This document shows positions 54,372 through 64,000 of a DNA stretch of 64,000 nt, piece after piece. The stretch is from positions 138,561,689-138,625,688 of the forward strand of contig NC_090321.1 in assembly GCF_040869045.1 (NCBI RefSeq), written 5' to 3'. The notes beneath the pieces are model-generated. The model did not search any database. It was not told the DNA's origin and saw only the letters and a program-made list of their open reading frames with translations. A program made the translations under genes and the position numbers. The stretch is from Eurosta solidaginis (Eukaryota; Arthropoda; Insecta; Diptera; Tephritidae). Numbering within the stretch: position 1 is the first letter of the stretch; each line of letters starts with the position of its first letter.

Positions 54372-54410
54372 GCCCCTGAAGAGGCTGAAATATTCAGCGA
54401 AACGTCGGGC
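54372..54410 (+). ncRNA. Hammerhead ribozyme motif (PLE copy B, left repeat)
   Basis: Stem I GCCC (54372-54375) pairs with GGGC (54407-54410). Core CTGAAGA at 54376-54382, stem II hairpin 54383-54398, GAAA 54399-54402, then C and GTC (cleavage after C at 54406). Stem III is reduced to the palindrome ACGT, as in the minimal, possibly dimeric, hammerheads described from Penelope-like elements. Confidence 0.82.
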
Positions 54411-54605
54411 GAAAGGTAAAATAATTCTCTATTTGTACCAGGAAATATTAGATCAGACTAGTCTAATCAAAAATACATGTACATAATCGAACTGATCGCA
54501 AAAATACAACTAAATTTAATTACGGAAGGCCTGCCGATATAACGCACACCATTTATTATTTTCCAAAAACAACACAAATTCAATATTTAAAACTTCTACA
54601 AATAT

Positions 54606-56978
54606 ATGAAGTTCAAACATGGAGAAGATGCATGTATTACATTGAAACACTACAGCAAACAGAAACACAAATTGGCGAAACAAACAGAGCAACTAAAATT
54701 TCTACTGCGTTGTAAACAGTATGGACTTATACCCAACTACCGCACAAATTCTATGAGGAATGTAACAATTAACACAACATCCGAAAAAATTAAAAAACAA
54801 ATGGAAAACTGCAAACGTCTATTTCTAACAAAAGCACTTAACATTGATATAACACAAACAAATATTAACATAAAAACAACGAAAGATCTACTATATCATG
54901 CACAACAACAACTCAAAGCAAATTTAAACCCTTTAGAGTTTGACGATTTTATGATAAAACAACACATCCAAAGCCAGAAGACTGCAAAAGAAACCGAAGC
55001 AACACACAATTCAAAGCTAGAAAGACTGAAAAAGAGCAGATGAGGAAACTGGGAATAAGTAAAAACAACATTTGGTTCGTGAACAAAACCAACATCGTTT
55101 TTCCTGAGGAAGTAAATTGGATACTGTCGCTCGGGAGAAAGTTCGCGATTCCAACAACAAGTAAGAGTTTCTCACCAATACGTATCATAGCGGAAATGGA
55201 GCAAATAATTATGGGCATAAAAGACGAAAAAGAAAAAGATGTAGTGAGAAACAGGGTGAGCAACAACATATTACTTTTTAAACGAAACATCAAACATAAC
55301 TCCGCCGAAAAATTCATACTCGCAGCATTTAATAAAACAAAAGCATTTCTCAAATCCAACACTAACATTGTTATCACAGACGCAGACAAGGGAAACAAGA
55401 CGGTTGCAATCTATGAATCCCAATACAAAGACAAAATGAACAAATTATTAGAAGACAAAAATACATACAAACCCATAAGAGCAGATCCAACAGATATGCT
55501 ACAAAGGAAAAACAACAAAATAGTAGACGAACTTTACAAAACAAAACAAATAAATAAAAGAGAGAAGCAGCAATTAACTAGCACGGCCGCGGCGGCGCCA
55601 AGGCTGTATGGACTGCCTAAGATTCACAAACCACAGATTCCCTTGCGTCCGATTGCCTCATCGTTCATGGTACCCTGTTACAATTTGTCCAAATACATAG
55701 GAAAGATACTTAAAACAATCATATCTGAAGAGCATAATGTGAAAAATGTGTTCAATTTAAAAGACAGATTGGCTAATATTTATTTGTGTGAGGAAGATGT
55801 GTTAGTTTCGTTTGATGTTGTGTCCTTATTTACAAATATACCTACAATGCAAGCTATAAAAATTATAATGAGAAAATGGGACCAAATACAAAACACAACA
55901 AGAATAACAAAAGCAAATTTTCAACAAATTTTAGATTTTTGTCTTAGAGAAAATAATTACTTCATGAGCAATAAGAAACTATACAGTCAGACTCATGGAA
56001 TGCCAATGGGCCACCCGCTTTCACCGACAATCGCTGATATTATTATGGACGACCTTTTCGACAACACCATTTCGAAGCTCAAACAACAACACAATATTGA
56101 CTTGACATTTATTATTAAATATGTGGACGATGTTTTCGCAATAGCAAAACGCAGTGACGTGAATATAATTCTAGAGACGCTAAACAAATACCACCATAAA
56201 ATCCAGTTCACTATGGAAATGGAGGAAAACGCGAACATCCCTTTCCTTGATGTTCGTATACACAGAAAAAACAATAATATTAAATTAGATTGGTACTCAA
56301 AACCAACGTCCTCTGGCCGCCTAATTAACTTTTTCTCCTCCCAACCAACCAAATACAAAATCAACACAGCGAAGAATCTGATAAATAAAATACTGACCAT
56401 AAGCCATAAAGATTTCCATGACGCCAACAAAGAGAAGATACATTTGATTTTAAGAAATAATAATTACTCCAACTACCTAATACACGAATTGATTAACCAG
56501 GCGATCATAAAAACCAGTAACCACCTCAAAAAATTACCAGACGCAGCAACAACAGACACTAAGAAATACCGCAGTGTCCAACAATACACTGTCCAAAATA
56601 TACACAAAAACAAATACTCCAATAGACAAGCAGCAACAAAACAACGTGATATACAAAATAGAATGTAAAGGAAAGGAGAACGAAAACTGTGATAAAACAT
56701 ACATTGGGACGACAAAGCGGGCGCTAGGTGTTCGCATTGCCGAACACGCAGCTGATATTAGAAAACAAAAACACAGCACTGCACTGTCACAGCACATACT
56801 CAACTGTGGCCATACAGCTGATTTCACGAACACCAAAATTATTGATAACGAAAAAAGGGAGATGGTGAGATACACACTTGAAAGCTTGCACATTTTAAAC
56901 AACAGACAAACGACGATGAACAGAAAGAAGGACAGCGACAATTTCGCCGCTGCATACATGCTATGCTTGAGTAAATAA
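54606..56978 (+). pseudogene. PLE copy B ORF: reverse transcriptase and GIY-YIG endonuclease
   Basis: Encodes the PLE protein that nicks and primes at the target (GIY-YIG) and copies RNA (RT related to telomerase). Segment 54606-55036 is a Lys-rich N-terminus. A one-base loss in an A-rich run near 55034 shifts the frame. Segment 55040 to about 56577 holds FILAAFNKTKAFL, APRLYGLPKIHKP, PLRPIASS, VSFDVVSLFTNIP, MPMGHPLSPTIADI and catalytic KYVDDVFAI (about 56120). A 77-bp deletion at 56577/56578, judged against copy A, returns the frame to the first phase. CDKTYIGTTKRALGVRIAEH (about 56690-56750) then follows, with the end at 56978. Catalytic motifs are intact, but the lesions make it non-functional. 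Confidence 0.92.
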
Positions 56979-57086
56979 ATAAATTAGTAATGACAAGACT
57001 ACCACGTAGGGTGGTACTGATATTTTAGTTCTATATGTGTGTTCTTATTGTCCAATATTTTTTTAAGTGTAATTTAATGTTTTCAT
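56965..57086 (+). repeat. PLE terminal repeat between B and C, first part
   Basis: Matches 54185-54306. Cut by LINE-3 after the duplicated TAATGTTTTCAT (57075-57086). Confidence 0.9.
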
Positions 57087-57457
57087 CTCTCGCGAAGGGC
57101 AGACATCTTGCCGCGATGCGAGGGCTTAGTCGCTGACCACGGGACTATGCTACCCAGTAGGATGCAGGTTCACATGGATCTCCATGGCTGCGGTGGCCTA
57201 GTCCTGGGGTGAGCGATGACCAAGATCTGTCCCCTCCCAATCCAGGGTGTTATGCGGCACCGTGCCCATTGGATGGTTTGCAGCCGGGAGGTTAATCTGG
57301 CTGTATTTGTACGGAGCCTCTCTGACACCGGGCCGCCTCAGAGAGTAAAAATGGTCTTACCGCGGTAAGGGGCTCTGCCGCGGCGGACGACACTTTTCCC
57401 CCTTTCAATAAGGTGACCCTAAGCTGGCCTCGTCTAGCAAGGGGTCGTACGAACAAG

Positions 57458-59176
57458 ATGAACAACAAAAATAAAAAAAAACAAGCAAATGATAATCCTT
57501 TCTCCTCCACAGGGAGAAGGACAACAGCATTGGCATCCATACGCCCTAGTGAACGAGGGAGGGCTACCAATGCTACCAACGCTAAAGTGAAGAGCGACTT
57601 GGTGGGGGGCGGCAATAGTATGGCGGCGAAGGGAGTTGCGCTGGTAACGGCGAACCCTGACGCGCCTGCTGTTGTCGGACACCGACCAAGCGCCGGAACG
57701 GCAACCTTTTTTCCCACGGCTGTGGCAGGGGTCTCTGGACCTGGCCACTCCGAGCCAAGGGAAAACGGGGCCGCAACAGCTACTTTAACCGGGGGAGCGA
57801 CTGCGTTGGAAACGACGGGTCGGCTCCCCATGGACGACAAGAGGGCAACCTCAGTCAACACTGTCTTAGGTGATCGGACGGGGGCAAGCACCAGTATGGC
57901 GGCGAAGGTAGTTGCGCTGGCAACGGCGAACACTGACGCGCCTGCTGATGCTGGGCGCCCGTCTGACGCCGGTATGGCGACTGTTCTCCCCACGGCTGTG
58001 ACAGGGGTCCCACGATCTGGTCACAGTGAGCCAAAGGAGAAAGGAGCCATAATGAAGACATCATCCGGGGGTACGACCGCGAGGGCAACTACGGGTCGGA
58101 CCCCTTCTCAAGAAGATTCCCACAAGGGATCGTTCCACAGGAACAAAAGAAGGGCTGCAAAAGTCCTGTCAAGGTATGAGGGTGTTCCGCTGGAAACGCT
58201 GTCAGAGAACGCCAGGAATTCGGTGGAAAGGGCGCGAGCTCTACTGCCGAATTTTCGGGGTTCTCTGCCAACAAGCGCAACCCCATATAAACGTCAAAGG
58301 TCCGATGAGGATATCAAACCACCGCCGAAAAGGCACCAGAATCACCCCGCGGTAGCCAAACCCAGCTTTGCCGAGGTAGCCAAGGGCCGGATCCTTATAG
58401 GAATCCTGGACCGAGGGAATGACCGTGGTGCAATCCCTAAAGACCAGTGGCCGTACGTCCGGAATGAAATCGGCAACGCCGTTCTCGACGTGCTGATGGA
58501 GTCTCCGGGTAGTCCGCCGCGAGGTTCTGATGCAGGATGGTACCAGGGCCAAATCAAGGTACTCGCTTGCGAGGACGCAAGGTCTGTTGCGCTGTACAAG
58601 GCAGCAGCCGCAAGGCTGGGACAAGTCTATCCCGGGGCGATTATCGAGGTCGTTGACTGGAAGGACATTCCGGCTCGGCCAAGGGCCAGGGCATGGGTTC
58701 CAGCGGTTCCAGCAGAACCTGAGAGAATTCTCAGGATGCTGCAACTGATGAACCCGGCTCTCCCAACGCAGGACTGGAGTGTCATCCAAGTCGAGGACGC
58801 TGAAGGACCTAGGAGACAGGTCGTGTTAGCCCTGAATGAGGAAGCTCTCGAGCCCCTTAGACGGAGCAAAGGAAGAGTGTTTTACGGCCTCGGGGAGGTC
58901 GTAATTCACGTATACCGTGGGGACGCACAGCGCGCATCCCTTTCGAGTGCCTCTTTGGACACGGACATTGAGGCACCCGAAGTGGAAGCGGAAATCTCCG
59001 ACGCCGAAAGCCTGGTTTCCGCCACGTCAAATTGCGCAGGGGCTCTGGGCAATTTGTCGATGGAGGATGCTCTGCTGGATAGCGACGGAGAGGATCCCAA
59101 CATCACGGTGATGGAGGCAGGGGAGTCTGAGCAAGCTCATGCTGAGGTTGCTCCAGATAAACCTGCACAAAAGTAA
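57458..59176 (+). CDS. LINE-3 ORF1 (DUF4780-type)
   Basis: 572 codons, uninterrupted. I chose the ATG at 57458 (MNNKNKKKQ) by comparison with LINE-1; the frame is open slightly upstream. The N-terminal third is Ala/Thr-rich and contains a tandem duplication of 276 bp (92 codons), with units starting at 57617 and 57893 at the words SMAAKGVALVTAN and SMAAKVVALATAN. The C-terminal half is the DUF4780-type region (FAEVAKGRILIGI, DAGWYQGQIKVLACEDARS, RPRARAWVPAVP) with an acidic tail. It overlaps ORF2 by 38 nt. Expected role: binding the element RNA. Confidence 0.85.
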   Translation: MNNKNKKKQANDNPFSSTGRRTTALASIRPSERGRATNATNAKVKSDLVGGGNSMAAKGVALVTANPDAPAVVGHRPSAGTATFFPTAVAGVSGPGHSEPRENGAATATLTGGATALETTGRLPMDDKRATSVNTVLGDRTGASTSMAAKVVALATANTDAPADAGRPSDAGMATVLPTAVTGVPRSGHSEPKEKGAIMKTSSGGTTARATTGRTPSQEDSHKGSFHRNKRRAAKVLSRYEGVPLETLSENARNSVERARALLPNFRGSLPTSATPYKRQRSDEDIKPPPKRHQNHPAVAKPSFAEVAKGRILIGILDRGNDRGAIPKDQWPYVRNEIGNAVLDVLMESPGSPPRGSDAGWYQGQIKVLACEDARSVALYKAAAARLGQVYPGAIIEVVDWKDIPARPRARAWVPAVPAEPERILRMLQLMNPALPTQDWSVIQVEDAEGPRRQVVLALNEEALEPLRRSKGRVFYGLGEVVIHVYRGDAQRASLSSASLDTDIEAPEVEAEISDAESLVSATSNCAGALGNLSMEDALLDSDGEDPNITVMEAGESEQAHAEVAPDKPAQK

Positions 59177-62100
59177 GGCAGCCTCGGCTGCTCTCATCAG
59201 TCGCCTTTCTAAAGGCGACGTCGAAGTGGTCCTTATCCAAGAACCCTGGGTGAACAACTCAAGGATTTGCGGATTGGGGGCCACTGGGTTTAAGCTCATC
59301 CGAGCTGCAGATGAAGGTAAAGTGAGAACATGCATTTTAGTAAAGTCTGAGCTAAATATATTTCTCTTGCCTAATTATAGCAATGGTGACGTCACAGCGG
59401 CCAGTTTGTCAAGCGGAGGCACCCAATTAACGCTAGCCTCCGTTTATATGCCGTACGACGCAGAGGAACCTCCTCCGCAAAAGACGGTAAAGGATCTGGT
59501 GGCCGACTCAAGCCATCTGTTAATTGGGACAGACGCAAACGCCCACCACGTGCAGTGGGGTAGTTCCGACATAAACACTCGGGGTGAGTCACTTTTTGAG
59601 TACCTTTTAACAACTAACCTTGTAGTTTGCAATGTAGGTAATGAACCAACTTTTATTACTAAAAACCGTAGAGAGGTTATTGACCTCACTATTTGTAGCG
59701 AAAGCGTTTATGGGTGGGTTAAAAAATGGCGTGTTCTTGAGGAACATTCCTTTTCAGACCACCGCTATATTGAAGTAATGTTAGAGTTCTTCGTCGATCA
59801 GCCCATTGCGAGACGTAACCCACGTAATACAAACTGGGAACTACATAATGAGCTGTTAGCAAGAGAACTACCAGAACTGCCCCCACAAAGCCTCTCATCA
59901 ACGATGGAGCTAGAGGGTCTGGTAGAAACCTTCACATCGGCTTTCTCAAAAGCCTTAGAACAGGCCTGTCCATTGCCAAAACCGCGCGGTAAGCGTAAAC
60001 CTCACTGGTGGTCCCATGATCTGGACCTACTTCGTAAATCCTGTAGAGAACAGTTTAACAAAGCCAAATTCCTTGATAACGGGTCACAATGGCTAGAATA
60101 CAAGGACAAACTAAGAACCTACAAAAAAGTCCTGAGACAAGCGAAGAGAACTTCATGGAGAAACTTCTGCACTGGAGTCGAAAGTGTCGTGGACACATCC
60201 AGGCTACGGTGCGTGCTTTCTAAGACGCAAACAGCTATTAGCTTTCTGCGGAGACCGAATGGTACCTGGACCAGCACAGAAGGGGAAACACACATTTCCC
60301 GGGAAATATGACAAACGCACCGGAAGTACCTGCAGCAAACCAAGCTCACTTACAAGCATTGATATTCCGTGTGCATGGAGGAGCGCCACGGTCATATTCA
60401 TTCCTAAGGCAGGCAAAGCCTCTCATTACGAGCCGAAGGACTATAGACCTATCAGTCTTTCATCCTTCGTACTCAAGACCCTAGAGAGAATAGTTAGCGA
60501 TTTTCTCACTACAAGCATTGATAGGAATCTCATTTCGGACTATCAACACGCGTACACCAAAGGTAAATCTACGGAGACTGCGCTACACAGCCTAGTCTCT
60601 ACTATAGAAACATCCTTGTTCGAAAAGGATTATTGTCTTGTGGCCTTCCTAGACATTGAAGGAGCATTCAACAACATAAGTCCAGACGCCGTTAACATTG
60701 CTTTAACTGATCTGGACGTAAATAGACCCCTAGTGGGACTAATTGATCAACTGCTCAGGGGAAGGAAAGTGCTCTCCTCACTGGGGAAGGTTGAGGTAAC
60801 ACGATTTGTCGCAAGGGGCACGCCCCAGGGTGGTGTCCTTTCCCCCTTACTATGGAACCTAACGGTAAACTCGCTATTAAGAGATACTAGTTGGGGGAGC
60901 GGGAAGGTCGTGGCATATGCTGATGACCTAGCGATTATCTACAGAGGCAAGTTTCCTCAAACTTTGTGCGACTTGATGCAGGTAGCATTGCGAGAGGTTT
61001 CCTTGTGGGCTTCCCGATGTGGACTCAGCGTCAACTCCGATAAAGTAGAGCTTGTCTTATATACCAAACGATACAAAATACCATCGTTGAACCTACCTGA
61101 ACTAAATAGGGTGCGCCTAATCCTGGCAGATAAAGCCAAATTTTTAGGCGTAGTTTTAGACAAAAAGCTGAACTGGAAGGACAACGTTATCCAGCGACAA
61201 AAGAAAGCGTACATTGCATTATATACGTGTAAAAGAGCCATTGGCAAAAAATGGGGACTCACCCCCAACATATGCAGATGGATTTATACCGCGATTATCA
61301 GACCCATACTGCTGTATGGGGTAGTCGTATGGTGGCCAGCCTTGAGCAAGGCGTCAAACCTAAACTTGTTGGGTAAAGTCCACAGATCCAGCATGATAAG
61401 CATAAGCGGGGCTCTAAGAACAACGCCTAGCGAAGCTCTTCAGGTCATTCTTGACATCTTTCCACTGGATCCGGCTGGTCATCGAGCAGCGGCAACGTCA
61501 GCCCTGCGTCTAAGGGAGTTGTCGTGCTGGAACAACAGTACCACAGGACACTCAAGTATACTAAACAAATACAGTTTTCTCCCTCCTAGCACGGATCGCT
61601 GTGCGACCACAACAGTTGCGGAAACCAACTTTAAGATAAACATACCCAGCAGGGATGACTGGACGGAGTCGGACAAGTGCCTTGCTATGGGCAACAGCAT
61701 TTCCATATACACGGACGGCTCCAAGCTAAACGGGAGAGTTGGGGGTGGAGTATACTCAAGGGACCTTGACCTCCAGCTCTCATTCAGACTACCCGACCAC
61801 TGCAGTGTATTCCAGGCAGAAGTTGCAGCCATAATGGAAGCCGCAGCTAGGATAGGGACATACATTGTCGGCAAAGAAATTTTTATCTTCAGCGACAGCC
61901 AAGCTGCCATAAAATCTCTGGGCTCCCACTCGTTCAATTCTGAACTAGCACTAAACTGTCGCCGATCTCTTCAAGAGATGGCTCAACAGAACCGTGTACA
62001 CCTCACATGGGTCCCTGGACATAGGGATATCGAGGGAAACTGTATTGCAGATGAACTCGCTAGGCAGGGTACAACCAAGCAGGTTCTTCCTGGACAAGAA

Positions 62101-62547
62101 CGCTTAGGTATGCCCCTGTCCACATGCAAGCTAATGCTAAAAGAGCACATCTACCGTCAAGCCGACGAAAGATGGCTACAAACACCGGGATGTCGAACGT
62201 CGAAAGAAACCTGGCCTAAATGGGATCCTAAAAGGTCCCGTCACGTTTACAACCTAAGAAGGGATACAATTTCCACATTTGTAGGGGCACTAACGGGTCA
62301 TTGCCTCATAGGTAGGCATGCAGAAAGGCTAGGAGCGCCTTATCGTCGTTGCTGTAGGAGTTGTAAAGAAGATGAGGAGGAGGAAACGGTGGTTCACCTC
62401 ATTTGCAACTGCCCAGCGCTAAGCGGAGCACGGCAGCGCTTTCTGGGAGCTCCATTTCTTGATACTATGAGTCAGGTTGTGGAGCATGACGTCAAGGACC
62501 TGGCAGATTTCATCAGGTCCTCAAAATGGTTCGAAGAGGAGAGGTAA
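59139..62547 (+). pseudogene. LINE-3 ORF2: APE, RT (deleted part), RNase H
   Basis: Starts MLRLLQINLHKSKAAS at 59139. APE: IQEPW, GTDANAHHVQWG, SDHRYIE. The frame ends at 60311. Just before, comparison with LINE-2 shows two losses: about seven codons near 60285 and about 50-60 codons near 60350 that include the conserved SPGPDGIFP block of RT. The rest follows in the next frame: PKDYRPISLSSF, DIEGAFNN, RGTPQGGVLSPLLW, catalytic AYADDLAII (60913 onward), RNase H (YTDGSK, FQAEV, SDSQAAI, WVPGHRDIEGN) and the C-terminal finger CRSCKEDEEEETVVHLICNC, to 62547. The RT is therefore not functional, although its catalytic aspartates remain. Confidence 0.9.
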
Positions 62548-62625
62548 CGGTGTTTTTCGTGGTATCACAACGGGCCTAGTACTACTGGCCTAAGTGTGCC
62601 CTCGGGCAGCCACCCCAACCTAACC

Positions 62626-62940
62626 TAATGTTTTCATGTTAATTTCTATGTGTTGTTACATTTTGTTTCTTTATTTATTTATTTGAAAATAAAAATAGTG
62701 TAGCCCCTGAAGAGGCTGAAATATTCAGCGAAACGTCGGGCGAAAGGTAAAATAAATCTTTATTTGTACCAGGAAATATTAGATCAGACTAGCTTACTCA
62801 AAAATACATGTACATAATCGAACTGATCGCAAATATACAACTAAATTTAATTACGGAAGGCCTGCCGATATAACGCACACCATTTATTATTTTCCAAAAA
62901 CAACACAAATTCAATATGAAAAACTTCTAAAAACTACAAA
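62626..62940 (+). repeat. PLE terminal repeat between B and C, second part
   Basis: Begins with the LINE-3 target duplication (62626-62637), then continues the terminal repeat as at 54307-54605, including the ribozyme motif. Confidence 0.9.
62703..62741 (+). ncRNA. Hammerhead ribozyme motif (PLE repeat between B and C)
   Basis: Identical core to 54372-54410: GCCC 62703-62706, CTGAAGA 62707-62713, stem II 62714-62729, GAAA 62730-62733, C, GTC 62735-62737, GGGC 62738-62741. Confidence 0.82.
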
Positions 62941-64000
62941 TAACTAAAATTTCTACTGCGTTGTAACCAGTATGGACATATACCCAACTACCGCACAAAT
63001 TCTATGAGGAATGTAACAATTAACACAACATCCGAAAAAATTAAAAAACAAATGGAAAACTGCAAACGTCTATTTCTAACAAAAGCACTTAACATTGATA
63101 TAACACAAACAAATATTAACATAAAAACAACGAAAGATCTACTATATCATGCACAACAACAACTCAAAGCAAATTTAAACCCTTTAGAGTTTGACGATTT
63201 TATGATAAAACAACACATCCAAAGCCAGAAGACTGCAAAAGAAACCGAAGCAACACACAATTCAAAGCTAGAAAAACTGAAACAGGAGCAGATGAGGAAA
63301 CTGGGAATAAGTAAAAACAACATTTGGTTCATGAACAAAACCAACATCGTTTTTCCTGAGGAAGTAAAGTGTCGCTCGGGAGAAAGTTCGCGATTCCAAC
63401 AATAAGTAAGAGTTTCTCACCAATACGTATCATAGCGGAAATGGAGCAAATAATTATGGGCATAAAAGACGAAAAAGAAAAAGATGTAGTGAGAAACAGG
63501 GTGAGCAACAACATATTACTTTTTAAACGAAACATCAAACATAACTCCGCCGCAAAATTCATACTCGCAGCATTTAATAAAACAAAAGCATTTCTCAAAT
63601 CCAACACTAACATTGTTATCGCAGATGCAGACAAGGGAAACAAGACGGTAGCAATGTATGAATCCCAATACAAAGACAAAATGAACAAATTATTAGAAGA
63701 CAAAAATACATACAAACCCATAAGAGCAGATCCAACAGATATGCTACAAAAGAAAAACAACAAAATAGTAGACGAACTTTACAAAACAAAACAAATCAAT
63801 AAAAGAGAGAAGCAGCAATTACCTAGCACGGCCGCGGCGGCGCCAAGGCTGTATGGACTGCCTAAGATTCACAAACCACAGATTCCCTTGCGTCCGATTG
63901 CCTCATCGTTCATGGTACCCTGTTACAATTTGTCCAAATACATAGAACAGATACTTAAAACAATCATATCTGAAGAGCATAATGTGAAAAATGTGTTCAA
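62941..64000 (+). pseudogene. PLE copy C ORF, N-terminal part, continues past the window
   Basis: Tandem copy following B. About 100 bp of the N-terminal coding region (compare 54590-54690) is missing. The frame from 63004 runs to a stop at 63405 because a 7-bp loss near 63369 shifts it. After that the homologous protein (FILAAFNKTKAFL, APRLYGLPKIHKP, PLRPIASS) is readable in another frame to the window end. RT catalytic blocks would lie outside. Confidence 0.88.

Larger units (their letters stand above)
54185..57086 (+). mobile_element. PLE copy B: main Penelope-like element
   Basis: Plus-strand copy with a left terminal repeat (54185 to about 54600), an ORF and the start of the right terminal repeat (56965-57086). 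The right repeat is split by LINE-3 and resumes at 62638. Each repeat starts at the last codons of the ORF (GCTTGAGTAAATAAATAAA at 54185 and 56965), so copies are joined as a tandem array. Confidence 0.92.
57087..62625 (+). mobile_element. LINE-3: third LOA/I-like LINE copy, plus strand
   Basis: About 5.5 kb, flanked by TAATGTTTTCAT at 57075-57086 and 62626-62637. It has a 5' UTR of about 370 bp, ORF1 (57458-59176), ORF2 (59139-62547) and a short 3' UTR ending in CCCAACCTAACC. It lies in the PLE terminal repeat and therefore post-dates the PLE tandem. ORF1 looks intact. ORF2 has lost part of RT. Confidence 0.93.

Overview
The window looks like repeat-rich, AT-biased, non-coding DNA from a higher dipteran (fly) genome, probably a tephritid fruit fly. 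The species is inferred from the mix of element families. I recognise no host protein-coding gene. Almost everything is transposable elements inserted into one another, and many insertion boundaries can be read to the base from target-site duplications (TSDs).

Left block (1-27310). A tRNA-derived SINE end (1-76) and an 80-bp tandem repeat (318-595) precede a truncated errantivirus-like Ty3/gypsy element on the minus strand (Gypsy-1: RT at 1826-2519, protease at 8159-8850, gag at 9031-10008). Gypsy-1 is split by two insertions. LINE-1 is a non-LTR element with a DUF4780-type ORF1 and an APE-RT-RNase H ORF2 (2533-8145, 13-bp TSD). A BEL/Pao element (10061-15988) has two 248-bp LTRs that read as identical and a 5-bp TSD. 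A degenerate CACTGTA array (16211-16450) lies in the Gypsy-1 leader. A second LINE copy (18672-24335, 12-bp TSD with one mismatch) and a relic of a P/THAP-type transposase (25352-26014) follow.

Middle block (27311-52505). Two relatives of one Ty3/gypsy family with LTRs of about 2.8 kb are nested. Gypsy-3 (plus strand) starts at 27311. Its 5' LTR is interrupted by the complete Gypsy-2 (27830-39904, minus strand, 2785-bp LTRs, AATT TSD). Gypsy-2 encodes gag, a conserved basic linker, protease-RT-RNase H and integrase. Gag and the linker are joined by an in-frame GGGAAAC slippery heptamer followed by a hairpin, and both are conserved in Gypsy-3. Gypsy-3 has lost pol. Its second LTR is followed by another primer-binding site and leader, so the structure is dimeric. 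That second leader is split by a 3.6-kb element carrying 17 copies of a 128-130-bp tandem repeat (47573-51199). It is then cut by an LTR and integrase remnant of a 412/mdg1-like element (51798-52505, minus).

Right block (52506-64000). A Penelope-like element (PLE) cluster: a 5'-truncated inverted copy (A), a head-on main copy (B) and a tandem copy (C) running off the window. They encode a reverse transcriptase and, in A and B, a GIY-YIG endonuclease. Each terminal repeat carries a minimal hammerhead ribozyme motif. A third LINE copy (57087-62625, 12-bp TSD) sits inside the terminal repeat between B and C.

Relative order of events: Gypsy-1 is older than BEL and LINE-1; Gypsy-3 is older than Gypsy-2; the PLE cluster is older than LINE-3. 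Most coding regions carry stops, frameshifts or deletions. Gypsy-2, BEL and LINE-1 are the best preserved.
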